DNA of 51,562 nt, from contig DUPM01000032.1 in the NCBI GenBank assembly GCA_012838315.1, positions 1 through 51,562 on the forward strand, in the 5' to 3' direction. Positions 1-7,244 of the stretch are shown here, one piece after another; position 1 is the stretch's first letter; each line of letters opens with the position of its first letter. The notes under the pieces were generated by a model that searched no databases, was not told where the DNA came from, and saw nothing but the letters and a program-made list of their open reading frames with translations. Both the position numbers and the translations under genes were made by a program. Source of the DNA: Clostridiaceae bacterium (GTDB lineage Bacteria > Bacillota > Clostridia > Saccharofermentanales > Saccharofermentanaceae).

Positions 1-1409
1 AAAACGACACCGTCTACACCTACGACGATAACGGCGCCCTCATCGCCGTCACCGGCCCGGACCGCTCGGCGGAATACACGTACAACGACCTCGGCCGCAT
101 GAGCACGGCAACCGTCACCGCAAACGGCACCACAATCACGGAAAGCTACCTCTACGACTGGGCCGGCACCCGCACCGCGAAAATCACCGACGGCGTCCTC
201 ACCTATTACCTGGTCGACACCGCAGGCGTCCTCTCGCAGGTCCTCGCCGAACTCGATCATACCGGCGCGCTCATCACCCATTACACCCGAGGATCGGAAC
301 TCATCAGCCTCTCGCGCGCGAGCGAAAAGCGCTTCTACCTCCACGACGGTCAAGGCTCCGTCCGCGCCCTCTCGGACACAGACGGGCAAGTGACCGATAC
401 CTACATTTACGACGCGTTCGGCAATCTCCTATCGAAAACCGGCACCACCGCAAACGACTTCCTCTACACCGGCGAGCAGTACGATGCCAATACCGGCTTC
501 TACTACCTGCGCGCCCGCTATATGAATCCCTCGACGGGCACCTTCACATCGATGGATGCCTATGCCGGAACGATTTTCGATCCGGTCTCCCTGCACAAGT
601 ATCTTTACGCCAACGCGAATCCGGTCATGAATAGGGATCCGAGTGGGTATTTTACGCTGACAGAGATGGAAACGGCAGTCGCAATACAGGCAATTATCGG
701 TGCGGCGTTGAACTCGATTCCGAGCGGTATTTCGCGTCTTTTGAATGGTGCGCCGCTGGACGGAAATTTCTGGTTAACATTTACAGGTGATTTTGCATTA
801 GGGTTAACGATGGGTATTGGATTCGGCTGGCTTGGATTTCTTGCGACGAAATACCTTCTGGCGTGCTGCTTGCTCCGCAGTATTTTTGGTACAATGGGTT
901 TAGGGTTTACTTGGAACTTCATTCAAGATGTATCGAACGGAGATTGGGGTCGAGCTGTACTGAACGCCTTTGGTGCGATTACCTCGTTTTTGGGTGCATC
1001 GACGAACTTCTATCAAGGTGGCGGCTTAGGGAATCACGGAGGCGGGTCAAGTTCCGGCGTTGTAGCGGATGACGCGGCAGGGGCAGCGGATGATGTTGCG
1101 AATGTTGTGGACGATGCAACGAATGTTGCAAGTGATACGCGAACAAACCACATTCTATATGGAGACGAAACAGGTGGAGGACATTTGTGGCCCGGACAGC
1201 AGGGAAAGTCATCTTTTCCACAAAATTGGGATGCAAATACTGTAATGAAAAATATATCAGACATAGCTACCGATCCAACATTAACATGGACTCCTGGCAG
1301 AGTGATAAATGGTGTCCAAAGATATGAGGTTGTAGGAGTACGAGATGGAATTGCGATAAAAGTGATCACAGACGCAAATGATATTATTACAGCGTTTCCA
1401 ATTGGATAG
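1..1409 (+). CDS. Rhs/YD-repeat polymorphic toxin, 3' part, with C-terminal EndoU-like RNase domain (5' end outside window)
   Basis: The reading frame is open from base 3, so the start lies upstream of the window. The first part has YD-type repeats (for example YTYDDNG and YTYNDLG) and an Rhs-associated core (nt ~330-650: YLHDGQGSVRALSD, then GFYYLRARYMNP) that ends at the usual DPSG boundary near nt 636-650. A hydrophobic Gly/Phe/Leu-rich stretch (nt ~730-950) follows, probably the pre-toxin region. The tip (nt ~1146-1406) has NHILYGD, GGGHLWPG and a terminal ITAFP; this His...His...Thr layout is that of bacterial EndoU nucleases. GC drops sharply after the core, as expected when toxin tips are exchanged. 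Such proteins are secreted or surface-bound and cut RNA in competing cells. The Rhs call is firm; the EndoU call is by motif only. Confidence 0.88.
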   Translation, partial: NDTVYTYDDNGALIAVTGPDRSAEYTYNDLGRMSTATVTANGTTITESYLYDWAGTRTAKITDGVLTYYLVDTAGVLSQVLAELDHTGALITHYTRGSELISLSRASEKRFYLHDGQGSVRALSDTDGQVTDTYIYDAFGNLLSKTGTTANDFLYTGEQYDANTGFYYLRARYMNPSTGTFTSMDAYAGTIFDPVSLHKYLYANANPVMNRDPSGYFTLTEMETAVAIQAIIGAALNSIPSGISRLLNGAPLDGNFWLTFTGDFALGLTMGIGFGWLGFLATKYLLACCLLRSIFGTMGLGFTWNFIQDVSNGDWGRAVLNAFGAITSFLGASTNFYQGGGLGNHGGGSSSGVVADDAAGAADDVANVVDDATNVASDTRTNHILYGDETGGGHLWPGQQGKSSFPQNWDANTVMKNISDIATDPTLTWTPGRVINGVQRYEVVGVRDGIAIKVITDANDIITAFPIG

Positions 1410-1423
1410 GAGAAAGAAGAGCG

Positions 1424-1672
1424 ATGATGATCGAGAATGAATTGTTTAATTTAATTAATTCCATACAAGAAATACCCCCAAAAGACAGAGAAGCAGTGAG
1501 TGAATATCTAAAGCATAGAGAGTGGGGTGTAGCCTTTGAAATTTTTTGCAGTACCCTTGAACAAGAAAAGATTCTGGTGAGCAAAACTCAGTATGAAATA
1601 ATTGAAAAAATCGGTCACTTAATGAACTATGAACATACCTTATGGAGAAGATTACTAATCTCGGATGACTAG
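1424..1672 (+). CDS. probable MafI-like immunity protein for the EndoU toxin
   Basis: 82 residues, starting 14 nt after the toxin stop; the ATG follows a GGAGAAAG Shine-Dalgarno. The protein is small, acidic and helical, with a central EYLKHREWGVAFEIFCS segment that resembles the MafI type of immunity protein (known to pair with EndoU-type MafB toxins in Neisseria). Position directly behind a toxin tip and small size fit an immunity function: binding and blocking the cognate nuclease in the cytoplasm. A second ATG (codon 2) is equally possible as start. Family assignment is by resemblance only; the immunity role is inferred mainly from position. Confidence 0.65.
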   Translation: MMIENELFNLINSIQEIPPKDREAVSEYLKHREWGVAFEIFCSTLEQEKILVSKTQYEIIEKIGHLMNYEHTLWRRLLISDD

Positions 1673-2155
1673 GAGTGAGCATCGTGAACTTTTCGATGAA
1701 AAACTGTTGCTTGTGCCGACGGATTTTTTCCTGCAATAGCCGACAGATAATGCCCTTCAGCAGCCGATAGGGTTGTCCTGAGTGTATTTGAGTAGGTTCG
1801 CCGGCCTCCCGAAGCGCGTTTCTTATCCTTGACAAGCCTACTCAATCAGCGTCTGAGTGTATTTGAGTAGGTTCGCCGGCCTCCCGAATCGAGTTTATTG
1901 TCATTGACAAGCCTACTCAATCAGCGACTAAGCGAATTTGAGTAGGTTCGCCGGCGTGAATTCGATACTCTATAGGAATTCTTTCTCCTTGGCTCTAACT
2001 CGCCGTAACGCTGACTCGTTCGCCGGCCAGGTGGCTCTCTTCCACCGGAACGCTGGCTCAATTTGGCACGGATTACTCAGTTTCCGCTTATGTTAAGTAA
2101 TTAACACTTGTCATGCCTTCATGAAAATAGGTGAAGAGCCCCCTCAAAAATGTGG
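1673..2155. other. gene-free stretch between immunity gene and tRNA-Lys
   Basis: About 480 nt without a credible gene. It holds 75-bp hairpin repeats (annotated separately), a fourth TTCGCCGGC copy near 2019-2027 outside the repeat phase, and a small hairpin GGTGG/CCACC (2030-2034 with 2042-2046). The open frame on the minus strand through the repeats has no Shine-Dalgarno and is explained by the repeats. The stretch may be eroded toxin/immunity cassette DNA of the Rhs locus. Confidence 0.6.
1778..1957. repeat. 75-bp tandem hairpin repeats (two full copies plus a partial third)
   Basis: Units start at 1778, 1853 and 1928, an exact 75-nt period. Each begins CTGAGTGTATTTGAGTAGG (third copy diverged: CTAAGCGAATTTGAGTAGG), goes on with TTCGCCGGC, and the two full units end with CCTACTCAATCAGCG. 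The arms TTGAGTAGG (1788-1796) and CCTACTCAA (1837-1845) are perfect inverted repeats, so each full unit can fold into a long hairpin. The central ~20 nt differ between copies while the arms are kept. The third copy loses the repeat after ~1957. Confidence 0.85.
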
Positions 2156-2184
2156 TTGACATTCATAAGACGGATGACTATAAT
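2156..2184 (+). promoter_or_regulatory. consensus sigma-70/sigma-A promoter for tRNA-Lys
   Basis: TTGACA at 2156-2161 and TATAAT at 2179-2184, a perfect match in both boxes with a 17-nt spacer, ~40 nt upstream of the mature tRNA. Confidence 0.9.
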
Positions 2185-2226
2185 TACCTTTGTTCGTTAG
2201 AAAAACAAACGCGATATTTCCTTTAT

Positions 2227-2302
2227 GCACCTTTAGCTCAGTTGGTAGAGCAACTGACTCTTAATCAGTGGGTCCCGGGTTCGAATCCCTGAAGGTGCAC
2301 CA
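2227..2302 (+). tRNA. tRNA-Lys (anticodon CUU), CCA encoded
   Basis: Acceptor arms GCACCTT and AAGGTGC pair fully, the discriminator is A and CCA is encoded. D arm GCTCAGTTGGTAGAGC, anticodon loop CTCTTAA with CTT at 34-36, and T loop TTCGAAT are all standard. It has its own promoter and terminator, so it is a single-gene transcript. Confidence 0.97.
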
Positions 2303-2308
2303 ATCATT

Positions 2309-2338
2309 AAGTGTCTGTCATTCGACAGACACTTTTTT
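2309..2338 (+). terminator. intrinsic terminator of tRNA-Lys
   Basis: Perfect 11-bp stem (AAGTGTCTGTC / GACAGACACTT) with a 4-nt loop followed by a T tract, starting 7 nt after the CCA. Confidence 0.93.
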
Positions 2339-2357
2339 GTGCAAAAAAATACGACGC

Positions 2358-2389
2358 ATAAAAGCGCCGCCAATAATTGACGACGCTTT
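2358..2389 (-). terminator. probable intrinsic terminator of the trxA operon
   Basis: On the minus strand AAAGCGTCGTC pairs with GGCGGCGCTTT (two G-U pairs, 7-nt loop), followed by a short T run, 25 nt after the trxA stop. Confidence 0.7.
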
Positions 2390-2414
2390 CGAAATAAATA
2401 TCCGATGTGATGAA

Positions 2415-2732
2415 TCAGAGCGCAGCGTTGATCATTTCTTCATATTGGCTCTTGTTGCCCATGCCCACTTTTTGGTTGACTGGTTTGCCGTCCTTGAAGA
2501 GGATGACGGTGGGGATGTTCATGATGCCATACTTTGCGGCTATCTCTTGAGCCTCATCAATGTTGAGCTTGCAGACTTTTGCTTTGCCTTCAAAAATTTC
2601 GGCTATGGCGGCAATCGTCGGCGCAAGCATGCGGCATGGCATACACCAGTCGGCGTAAAAATCGACCAAAGATAAACCGGATTGGATGGAGGTTTCGAAA
2701 TCTTTTGCTGTGAGTTGAATTGTGTTGCTCAT
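2415..2732 (-). CDS. trxA: thioredoxin
   Basis: 105 residues, full length for thioredoxin. The active site is at residues 29-33, WCMPC, instead of the usual WCGPC; the two redox Cys are 30 and 33. The cis-Pro loop NIPTVILF (Pro74) and the FYADW lead-in are intact. A GGAG Shine-Dalgarno stands ahead of ATG. It is the last gene of a minus-strand set tlpA-like/ccdA/trxA: cytoplasmic thioredoxin gives electrons to CcdA, which hands them across the membrane to the TlpA-like protein. The Met in place of Gly inside CxxC could shift the redox potential; that is inference. Confidence 0.95.
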   Translation of the reverse strand: MSNTIQLTAKDFETSIQSGLSLVDFYADWCMPCRMLAPTIAAIAEIFEGKAKVCKLNIDEAQEIAAKYGIMNIPTVILFKDGKPVNQKVGMGNKSQYEEMINAAL

Positions 2733-2778
2733 AATAGATCTCCTTTCGAACTTTAAGGCTTAATTTATATTATATCTT

Positions 2779-3474
2779 TTATGTTATCGATTGGCTAAGA
2801 ATTCTATACCAACCCATGAACATACTGATACCGATGAGGATTAAGAGTATTCCGCTTACAAGTCTGATCAATTGTCCTTTTTCGTTTAGTTTCTTGAACA
2901 GTGGCTTTAGTTGTTCTAAGAGTAATGCAGATATGAAAAACGGTATGGCCAAACCGAGGGAGAATAAGGTGAGAAGGATTCCGCCTTGTAAGACGGTGTC
3001 GGTTTGTCCGGCTTTTAGTAATGCGGCGCCAAGAAAAGGTCCGATGCAGGGCGACCAGCCTAGGCTGAATGCGATGCCCATCAGTAGTGATGACATGCCG
3101 CTACGTTTGTTGTTTTTTATTTTTAACCGCTTTTCTGTTTCCAGAAAAGGGATGCGAATGAGTCCGGTCATGAAGATGCCAAGAAGAATGATGAGTATGC
3201 CGGATATCTTTTCGAGCAAATTCATGTTCCGAGAAAGAAGGCTTCCCAGCGCACTGCCGGCGACACCGAGACCGACAAAGACGATTGTGAATCCGAGAAT
3301 AAAAAGCGCCGTGTTGCGAAGTAATATATGTTTTCGCTTGGTTTCACCGTCTTGGATCGGCACACTTTTCCCGGATAGATAAATGAAGTATATCGGCAGC
3401 ATCGGGAGGATGCACGGTGAGATGAATGCTAATAGACCTTCCAAAAAAACAAGAATGAGCATAGAAGGGTTCAT
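2779..3474 (-). CDS. ccdA: CcdA/DsbD-type membrane electron transporter
   Basis: 231 residues with about six membrane segments. The transporter Cys are in FISPCILPMLP (TM1) and WSPCIGPFLGAAL (TM4), each followed by Pro as in CcdA. The start is taken at the ATG at 3474, which follows the tlpA-like stop by one base and has GGAGG inside the end of that gene; a longer frame reaching 3528 overlaps its neighbour and lacks such a site. It carries reducing equivalents from thioredoxin to exported thiol proteins, for cytochrome c maturation or disulfide reduction. No cytochrome c genes lie here, so general thiol repair outside the membrane is the likelier job. Confidence 0.93.
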   Translation of the reverse strand: MNPSMLILVFLEGLLAFISPCILPMLPIYFIYLSGKSVPIQDGETKRKHILLRNTALFILGFTIVFVGLGVAGSALGSLLSRNMNLLEKISGILIILLGIFMTGLIRIPFLETEKRLKIKNNKRSGMSSLLMGIAFSLGWSPCIGPFLGAALLKAGQTDTVLQGGILLTLFSLGLAIPFFISALLLEQLKPLFKKLNEKGQLIRLVSGILLILIGISMFMGWYRILSQSIT

Positions 3475-3475
3475 A

Positions 3476-4141
3476 TTAATCCTCCAGACCAACCAGTTCA
3501 GCAAGTGCGTCGTAGCTCGTCGTGCCAACTATGGATGCCGTGATCAGGCCGTTTTCGTCGATGACAAAGGTATGAGGTACATAATAGATACCATAATTTG
3601 TGGCAACGTCTCCTTTGTCCCAATAGGTCGGGAAGGTGTAACCGCTGTCGTCAAGTTGATTTCTAATTTCGCTGATGTTCGGTGTAGAAGCGTTTTCAGG
3701 ATTGATGTAGACCTTAATCAGTTTGACGTCTTCAATCTGATCTTGTTCAAGTTTATCATGCAATTTCTGATATTCGGGGAATTCTGCGTAACAAGCTGGA
3801 CAACCGTAGATCCAGAAACTGACGATGACATGCTTACCTCGATAGTCAGAGAGTGTAACGCTGTTAGTCTGCTCGTCGATTAATGTGAAGTCGTAAGCCA
3901 AATCTCCAATCTGGTTGCCTTCCTTTGCTAGAGGGGCTGTGTTGCTTATGGGTTCCGAAGATCCTTCTAAGTTACGGGATTCCTCTGAGTCTTCAGAAAT
4001 TTGTTCGGTTTCTTTTTCGGTCGTTGCTTTTGCGATGTTACTTTCTTTTTCTTCTGACATCAAATGATTATAAAGAAGAGTCGCACCGCCAAACAAAGAG
4101 ATGCTAAGAACAATTGCAATGATTATTTTTATAGGTTTCAT
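3476..4141 (-). CDS. membrane-anchored TlpA/ResA-like thiol-disulfide oxidoreductase
   Basis: 221 residues from the ATG at 4141 (AGGTGA Shine-Dalgarno); an in-frame ATG at 4177 is less likely. One N-terminal hydrophobic segment (IIIAIVLSISLFGGATLL) works as signal anchor, then a Glu/Ser-rich linker to ~residue 80, then a thioredoxin fold with FWIYGCPACYAEFPEY (CPAC active site) and the cis-Pro loop VPHTFVID. The AhpC-TSA/redoxin opening (DFTLIDEQTNSVTLSDYRGK) is typical of TlpA/ResA. It acts outside the membrane as the partner reduced by CcdA. First gene of the operon with ccdA and trxA. Confidence 0.9.
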   Translation of the reverse strand: MKPIKIIIAIVLSISLFGGATLLYNHLMSEEKESNIAKATTEKETEQISEDSEESRNLEGSSEPISNTAPLAKEGNQIGDLAYDFTLIDEQTNSVTLSDYRGKHVIVSFWIYGCPACYAEFPEYQKLHDKLEQDQIEDVKLIKVYINPENASTPNISEIRNQLDDSGYTFPTYWDKGDVATNYGIYYVPHTFVIDENGLITASIVGTTSYDALAELVGLED

Positions 4142-4175
4142 CCGATCACCTGCCTTATATCTTTTCAAAACAAAC

Positions 4176-4250
4176 ATTCAAACATATAATTAGATTATAA
4201 TATTCAAATGTTTTCGTTTCATGTTATAATCATATCATAATAATTGAATG
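4176..4250. promoter_or_regulatory. divergent promoter region with repeated ATTCAA half-sites, likely ArsR operator
   Basis: Between the divergent tlpA-like and arsR genes. ATTCAA occurs at 4176-4181 and 4202-4207 and, inverted, TTGAAT at 4244-4249. Outward -10 boxes are visible: TATAAT at 4225-4230 for arsR (plus) and TATAAT read on the minus strand at 4194-4199 for the thiol operon. Half-sites flank both, so one repressor could control both directions. Confidence 0.55.
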
Positions 4251-4272
4251 TGTCAACATCTCGGAGGAAATT

Positions 4273-4572
4273 ATGGACAGAATCGAATTGGAGAAGCGAG
4301 CAGACATGATTAAGGCGATTTCACATCCGGATCGTCTTTGTATTGTTTTCGGTTTGTGTCGGCACCAGTGTAATGTCGGTCAAATTCAAAACAAGTTGGG
4401 ACTGAGCCAGAGCGGATTATCTCAGCATTTGGCAAAGCTTAAGGCCGCAGGGATTATTCGCGGTGAGCGCAACGGCAAGCAGATTTGCTATCATGTGGTC
4501 GATGGGTTAGCAAGAGATGTCGTCGAGTTGGTTTTTATAGGTCTTGATATGACAGAAGAAGACTGTTTTTGA
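4273..4572 (+). CDS. ArsR/SmtB-family winged-helix repressor, Cys-rich
   Basis: 99 residues. The DNA-recognition segment LGLSQSGLSQHLAKLKAAGIIRGERNGKQICYHV is classic ArsR. Cys lie at 23, 29, 33, 72 and 98. Three of them sit just before the recognition helices, where ArsR members may hold metal or redox Cys, but the exact ELCVCDL metal motif is absent. A GGAGG Shine-Dalgarno precedes ATG. Divergent from the TlpA-like/CcdA/TrxA operon and sharing its control region, it probably represses that operon and itself until a thiol-reactive or metal signal releases it. The ligand cannot be read from sequence. Confidence 0.88.
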   Translation: MDRIELEKRADMIKAISHPDRLCIVFGLCRHQCNVGQIQNKLGLSQSGLSQHLAKLKAAGIIRGERNGKQICYHVVDGLARDVVELVFIGLDMTEEDCF

Positions 4573-4644
4573 CTCTTGCCGGTCCCATTTGAGATCAATA
4601 CAAACTGAATGACGTATCAAAGCGGCATGCATTGCATCAGATAG

Positions 4645-4684
4645 AAAACGCCAATCTTGGGGGAGCCCCTCGGATGGCGTTTTT
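4645..4684. terminator. bidirectional intrinsic terminator between arsR and the Gfo/Idh gene
   Basis: AAAACGCCA (4645-4653) pairs with TGGCGTTTT (4675-4683), with GGGG/CCCC pairing inside. A-rich on the left and T-rich on the right, so it can stop both convergent transcripts. Confidence 0.8.
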
Positions 4685-4694
4685 CTCTTTGATA

Positions 4695-5831
4695 TTATTT
4701 GAAGAAACCGGTCATATCCAGCGTGGACTCATCTCCGGTTAATGGCAATGCGATTTTTTGCTCAAGCTTTGCGGAGGCGTAGATACCGAGAACAGCCTGC
4801 ACGGATTGGTACCCGGACGCCGCATCGGCAATCGGGTTGCGCCCATCGCGAATCGCGCCGGAAAGGTCATCATATATACCGTAATGGGGGTTTGTCGCTC
4901 GTGTAAGGAATGTGTTGCCGTAGCGTATCAATGCCCTGAAAAGATAACGCATGGTTATGTTGCGACCGGCGGCGTTTCGAATCTCCAGCGCCGGACGGCC
5001 TTTACGCAATGCGACGCGAACTTGTCCTTTTTCGGCATTGACGAAAAAACGCGCCTCATGATCTTTCGGGGAGGTCGCAGTCGTGCCTTCAATTTGACAG
5101 AGGGCGCCGCTTCTCATTTCAAAAACAGCCATTCCTAAGTCTTCAGCCTCGATGTCTCTCGAACGCCTGGCGATGACACCCGAAACAGATATTGGTGCGT
5201 CGTTCATCAGCCAATACATCAAATCTATAGCGTGAATACTCTGGTTCATCAGAGCGCCGCCGTCGAATTGCCATGTCCCGCGCCAAGCGGCTTGATCGTA
5301 ATATTTCTGATCGTGTCCCCAGCGCACGATGACGCTTCCGTGTGTGATGGTTCCGAAGACGCCGGTGGCTAAATCGTTCTGAATATCGGCCACAAGCGGA
5401 ATATATCGATAAATGTGCCCCATCGCGATTCGGCGATCGGCGGACCTCGCGATATCGACTAATTCTTTGGCCTCGGATACCTTCATAGTCATTGGTTTTT
5501 CGAGAAGGACGTGCGATCCGCTTTCGAGGCATCGCTTAGCCATTTGAAAATGTAATCCGGAAGGTACCGTGATGGCAACCACGTCGGGGTGAAGTGTTTC
5601 CAACATCTCGATATAATCCGTGAATAATTTTAGTTTGGGAAAAATCTTGGCGGACTTTGCATCGTCAATCTTGAGGCTTTTGAGTAATGCACCGGGTGCT
5701 GAGGGGTTCGAGTCCGCCAGAGCGACGAGCTCGAAACGATCCTCGAGCTTGATAATCGCACGAAGGTGTTTTTTTGATACAATGCCGCAACCGATGACTG
5801 CGACGCGAAGCTTTGTGGGTTGATCCGTCAT
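4695..5831 (-). CDS. Gfo/Idh/MocA-family NAD(P)-dependent oxidoreductase
   Basis: 378 residues. The N-terminal Rossmann fold has VAVIGCGIVSKKHL (GxGxxxxxH pattern) and the family signature HVLLEKPMTM with the active-site Lys of the EKP motif. The C-terminal domain has the WRGTWQFDGGALMNQSIHAIDLMYWL segment, which carries the conserved Gly-Gly and the substrate-side His. The family oxidises or reduces sugars, inositols and their derivatives; the substrate is not visible. It starts 15 nt after the ATPase stop with an AGGAGA site, so the two are co-transcribed. Confidence 0.88.
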   Translation of the reverse strand: MTDQPTKLRVAVIGCGIVSKKHLRAIIKLEDRFELVALADSNPSAPGALLKSLKIDDAKSAKIFPKLKLFTDYIEMLETLHPDVVAITVPSGLHFQMAKRCLESGSHVLLEKPMTMKVSEAKELVDIARSADRRIAMGHIYRYIPLVADIQNDLATGVFGTITHGSVIVRWGHDQKYYDQAAWRGTWQFDGGALMNQSIHAIDLMYWLMNDAPISVSGVIARRSRDIEAEDLGMAVFEMRSGALCQIEGTTATSPKDHEARFFVNAEKGQVRVALRKGRPALEIRNAAGRNITMRYLFRALIRYGNTFLTRATNPHYGIYDDLSGAIRDGRNPIADAASGYQSVQAVLGIYASAKLEQKIALPLTGDESTLDMTGFFK

Positions 5832-5846
5832 GAATGATCTCCTAAA

Positions 5847-7118
5847 TTATGCATTCGGCGAGAGGCTCCGATAATAATCGACAAACTGCCGGGCGGTTCT
5901 CGGTGATCGACCGTTTTCGCGCATGGCCCACGCCAGTGCTTTTTCGGCGATTTCTTCCGGATTGTATTGTAAAGCATGTTTATCCAATATGCCATAAACG
6001 ATGGATAAAAACGTCTTTTGATTGGGCGAAGCAAAACGGATGGTTACACCGAATCGATCGGACAGTGAAAGTTTTTCCTCTCGAGCGTCATTCTCGTACA
6101 TATCATTATCATGCTTTTCGGCAATCATGTGACGGCGGTTCGACGTCGCGTAAATTGCGACGTGCGGTGGACGTGTGTTGACGCCGCCCTCAAGAACGGT
6201 TTTGAGAATTCGGAATTGAGAATCATTTTCTTGAAGCACCAAATCATCCAGAAAAATAATAAAAGAGAGGTCGTATGGGGCCAGCCCGGACAGTTTTTCA
6301 AGAAGAGCCGGAAGATGAGCGATGCCGTCTTTATCGACTTCAATCAGTCTTAACCCTTCGACGTGGTAAGCGTTGACCATCGCTTTGATGGAGGATGATT
6401 TACCGGTGCCTCTGGCGCCGAAGAGAAGCATGTTTTCGCCCAGTCGCTGATGAATCAGACGCAAGGTATTGTCTCTCACTAAAGATAACTCATATTCGTA
6501 TTCAAAAAGCATCTCCGGCAGAATCGGATCCGGATGGAAAACGGGCGCCCACTCACCGTCGAGATATTTGAAAAAATGGTGCATCGCGAATGGTCCGAAG
6601 CTATTTGTCGTGTGGAATTCGAAAAGATATAGATATAGTTGATCGGCATCCATACTCGTGGTGGCGCGGTTGTTCCAACCGGGACAAGCAACATAATCGG
6701 AGATACATGACAGGTAAGCGTCTGGAGAGGTATTGGCAATATTAAGGATGCAGGATAGTTCCTCCTTGACGGCGTGCTCGAAGTCGTCTTCGATTCGATG
6801 GGCGGATGCCGATTCGGGCGAGTCCTTACGCAAGGCACAGCGACGTGCAAAAAGGTTATCGTCCTTCCGGCATAGATTCAGGACGTATTCGCCCCAATCC
6901 GGAGAAAAGGCATTCTGATCTTCCGATAGGGCGTAATAGAATTCCGAATACAAGGCGAGCAAATTTATCTCTGAGGACTTAGTGTCTGCATGTTGTTCTC
7001 TACAAGCAAGATATGCCGCTTTTGCATATTGGACGGACAGAAGCCTATGGATGAGCGGATCATCTTTCAAATTGCGATAAATCATAAGTCTCGAGACGGA
7101 TGCGTTAATATCTTGCAT
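5847..7118 (-). CDS. DUF815-type AAA ATPase
   Basis: 423 residues. An N-terminal ~200-residue helical part of unknown role precedes the ATPase core: Walker A LLFGARGTGKSSSIKAM, Walker B FIIFLDDLVLQEND with Asp-Asp, and a sensor region IYATSNRRHM followed by LSLSDRFGVTIRFASP. The order matches the DUF815 family (annotated only as ATP-binding). ATP hydrolysis is well supported; the cellular role is unknown. First gene of a two-gene unit with the Gfo/Idh gene; start chosen at the first ATG after a GAGAGG site. Confidence 0.85.
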   Translation of the reverse strand: MQDINASVSRLMIYRNLKDDPLIHRLLSVQYAKAAYLACREQHADTKSSEINLLALYSEFYYALSEDQNAFSPDWGEYVLNLCRKDDNLFARRCALRKDSPESASAHRIEDDFEHAVKEELSCILNIANTSPDAYLSCISDYVACPGWNNRATTSMDADQLYLYLFEFHTTNSFGPFAMHHFFKYLDGEWAPVFHPDPILPEMLFEYEYELSLVRDNTLRLIHQRLGENMLLFGARGTGKSSSIKAMVNAYHVEGLRLIEVDKDGIAHLPALLEKLSGLAPYDLSFIIFLDDLVLQENDSQFRILKTVLEGGVNTRPPHVAIYATSNRRHMIAEKHDNDMYENDAREEKLSLSDRFGVTIRFASPNQKTFLSIVYGILDKHALQYNPEEIAEKALAWAMRENGRSPRTARQFVDYYRSLSPNA

Positions 7119-7244
7119 AGTGGCCTCTCATTCAAATCAAAGTCGTTTATAAACAAGAATTGAAACTATTTTATCACAGCCCCGCAATTTATCGGTGAGT
7201 TCATGTAAAATGGTATAGGTAAGAATACTAAGGTAGGTTTTATT

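Noticed and set aside
620-1409. Frameshift or gene fusion in the Rhs gene suggested by the GC drop
   Set aside because: The frame is continuous and a composition break after the DPSG core is normal for Rhs toxin tips.
1455-1835. 126-codon open frame on the minus strand through the immunity gene and first repeat
   Set aside because: No ribosome site, overlaps a better-supported gene and depends on repeat sequence; treated as chance.
1778-1957. CRISPR array
   Set aside because: Only two to three units, a 75-bp unit with internal dyad, no uniform short repeat with unique spacers and no cas genes.
2268-2675. 135-codon plus-strand frame over the tRNA end and trxA
   Set aside because: It begins inside the tRNA and runs antisense to a well-defined thioredoxin.
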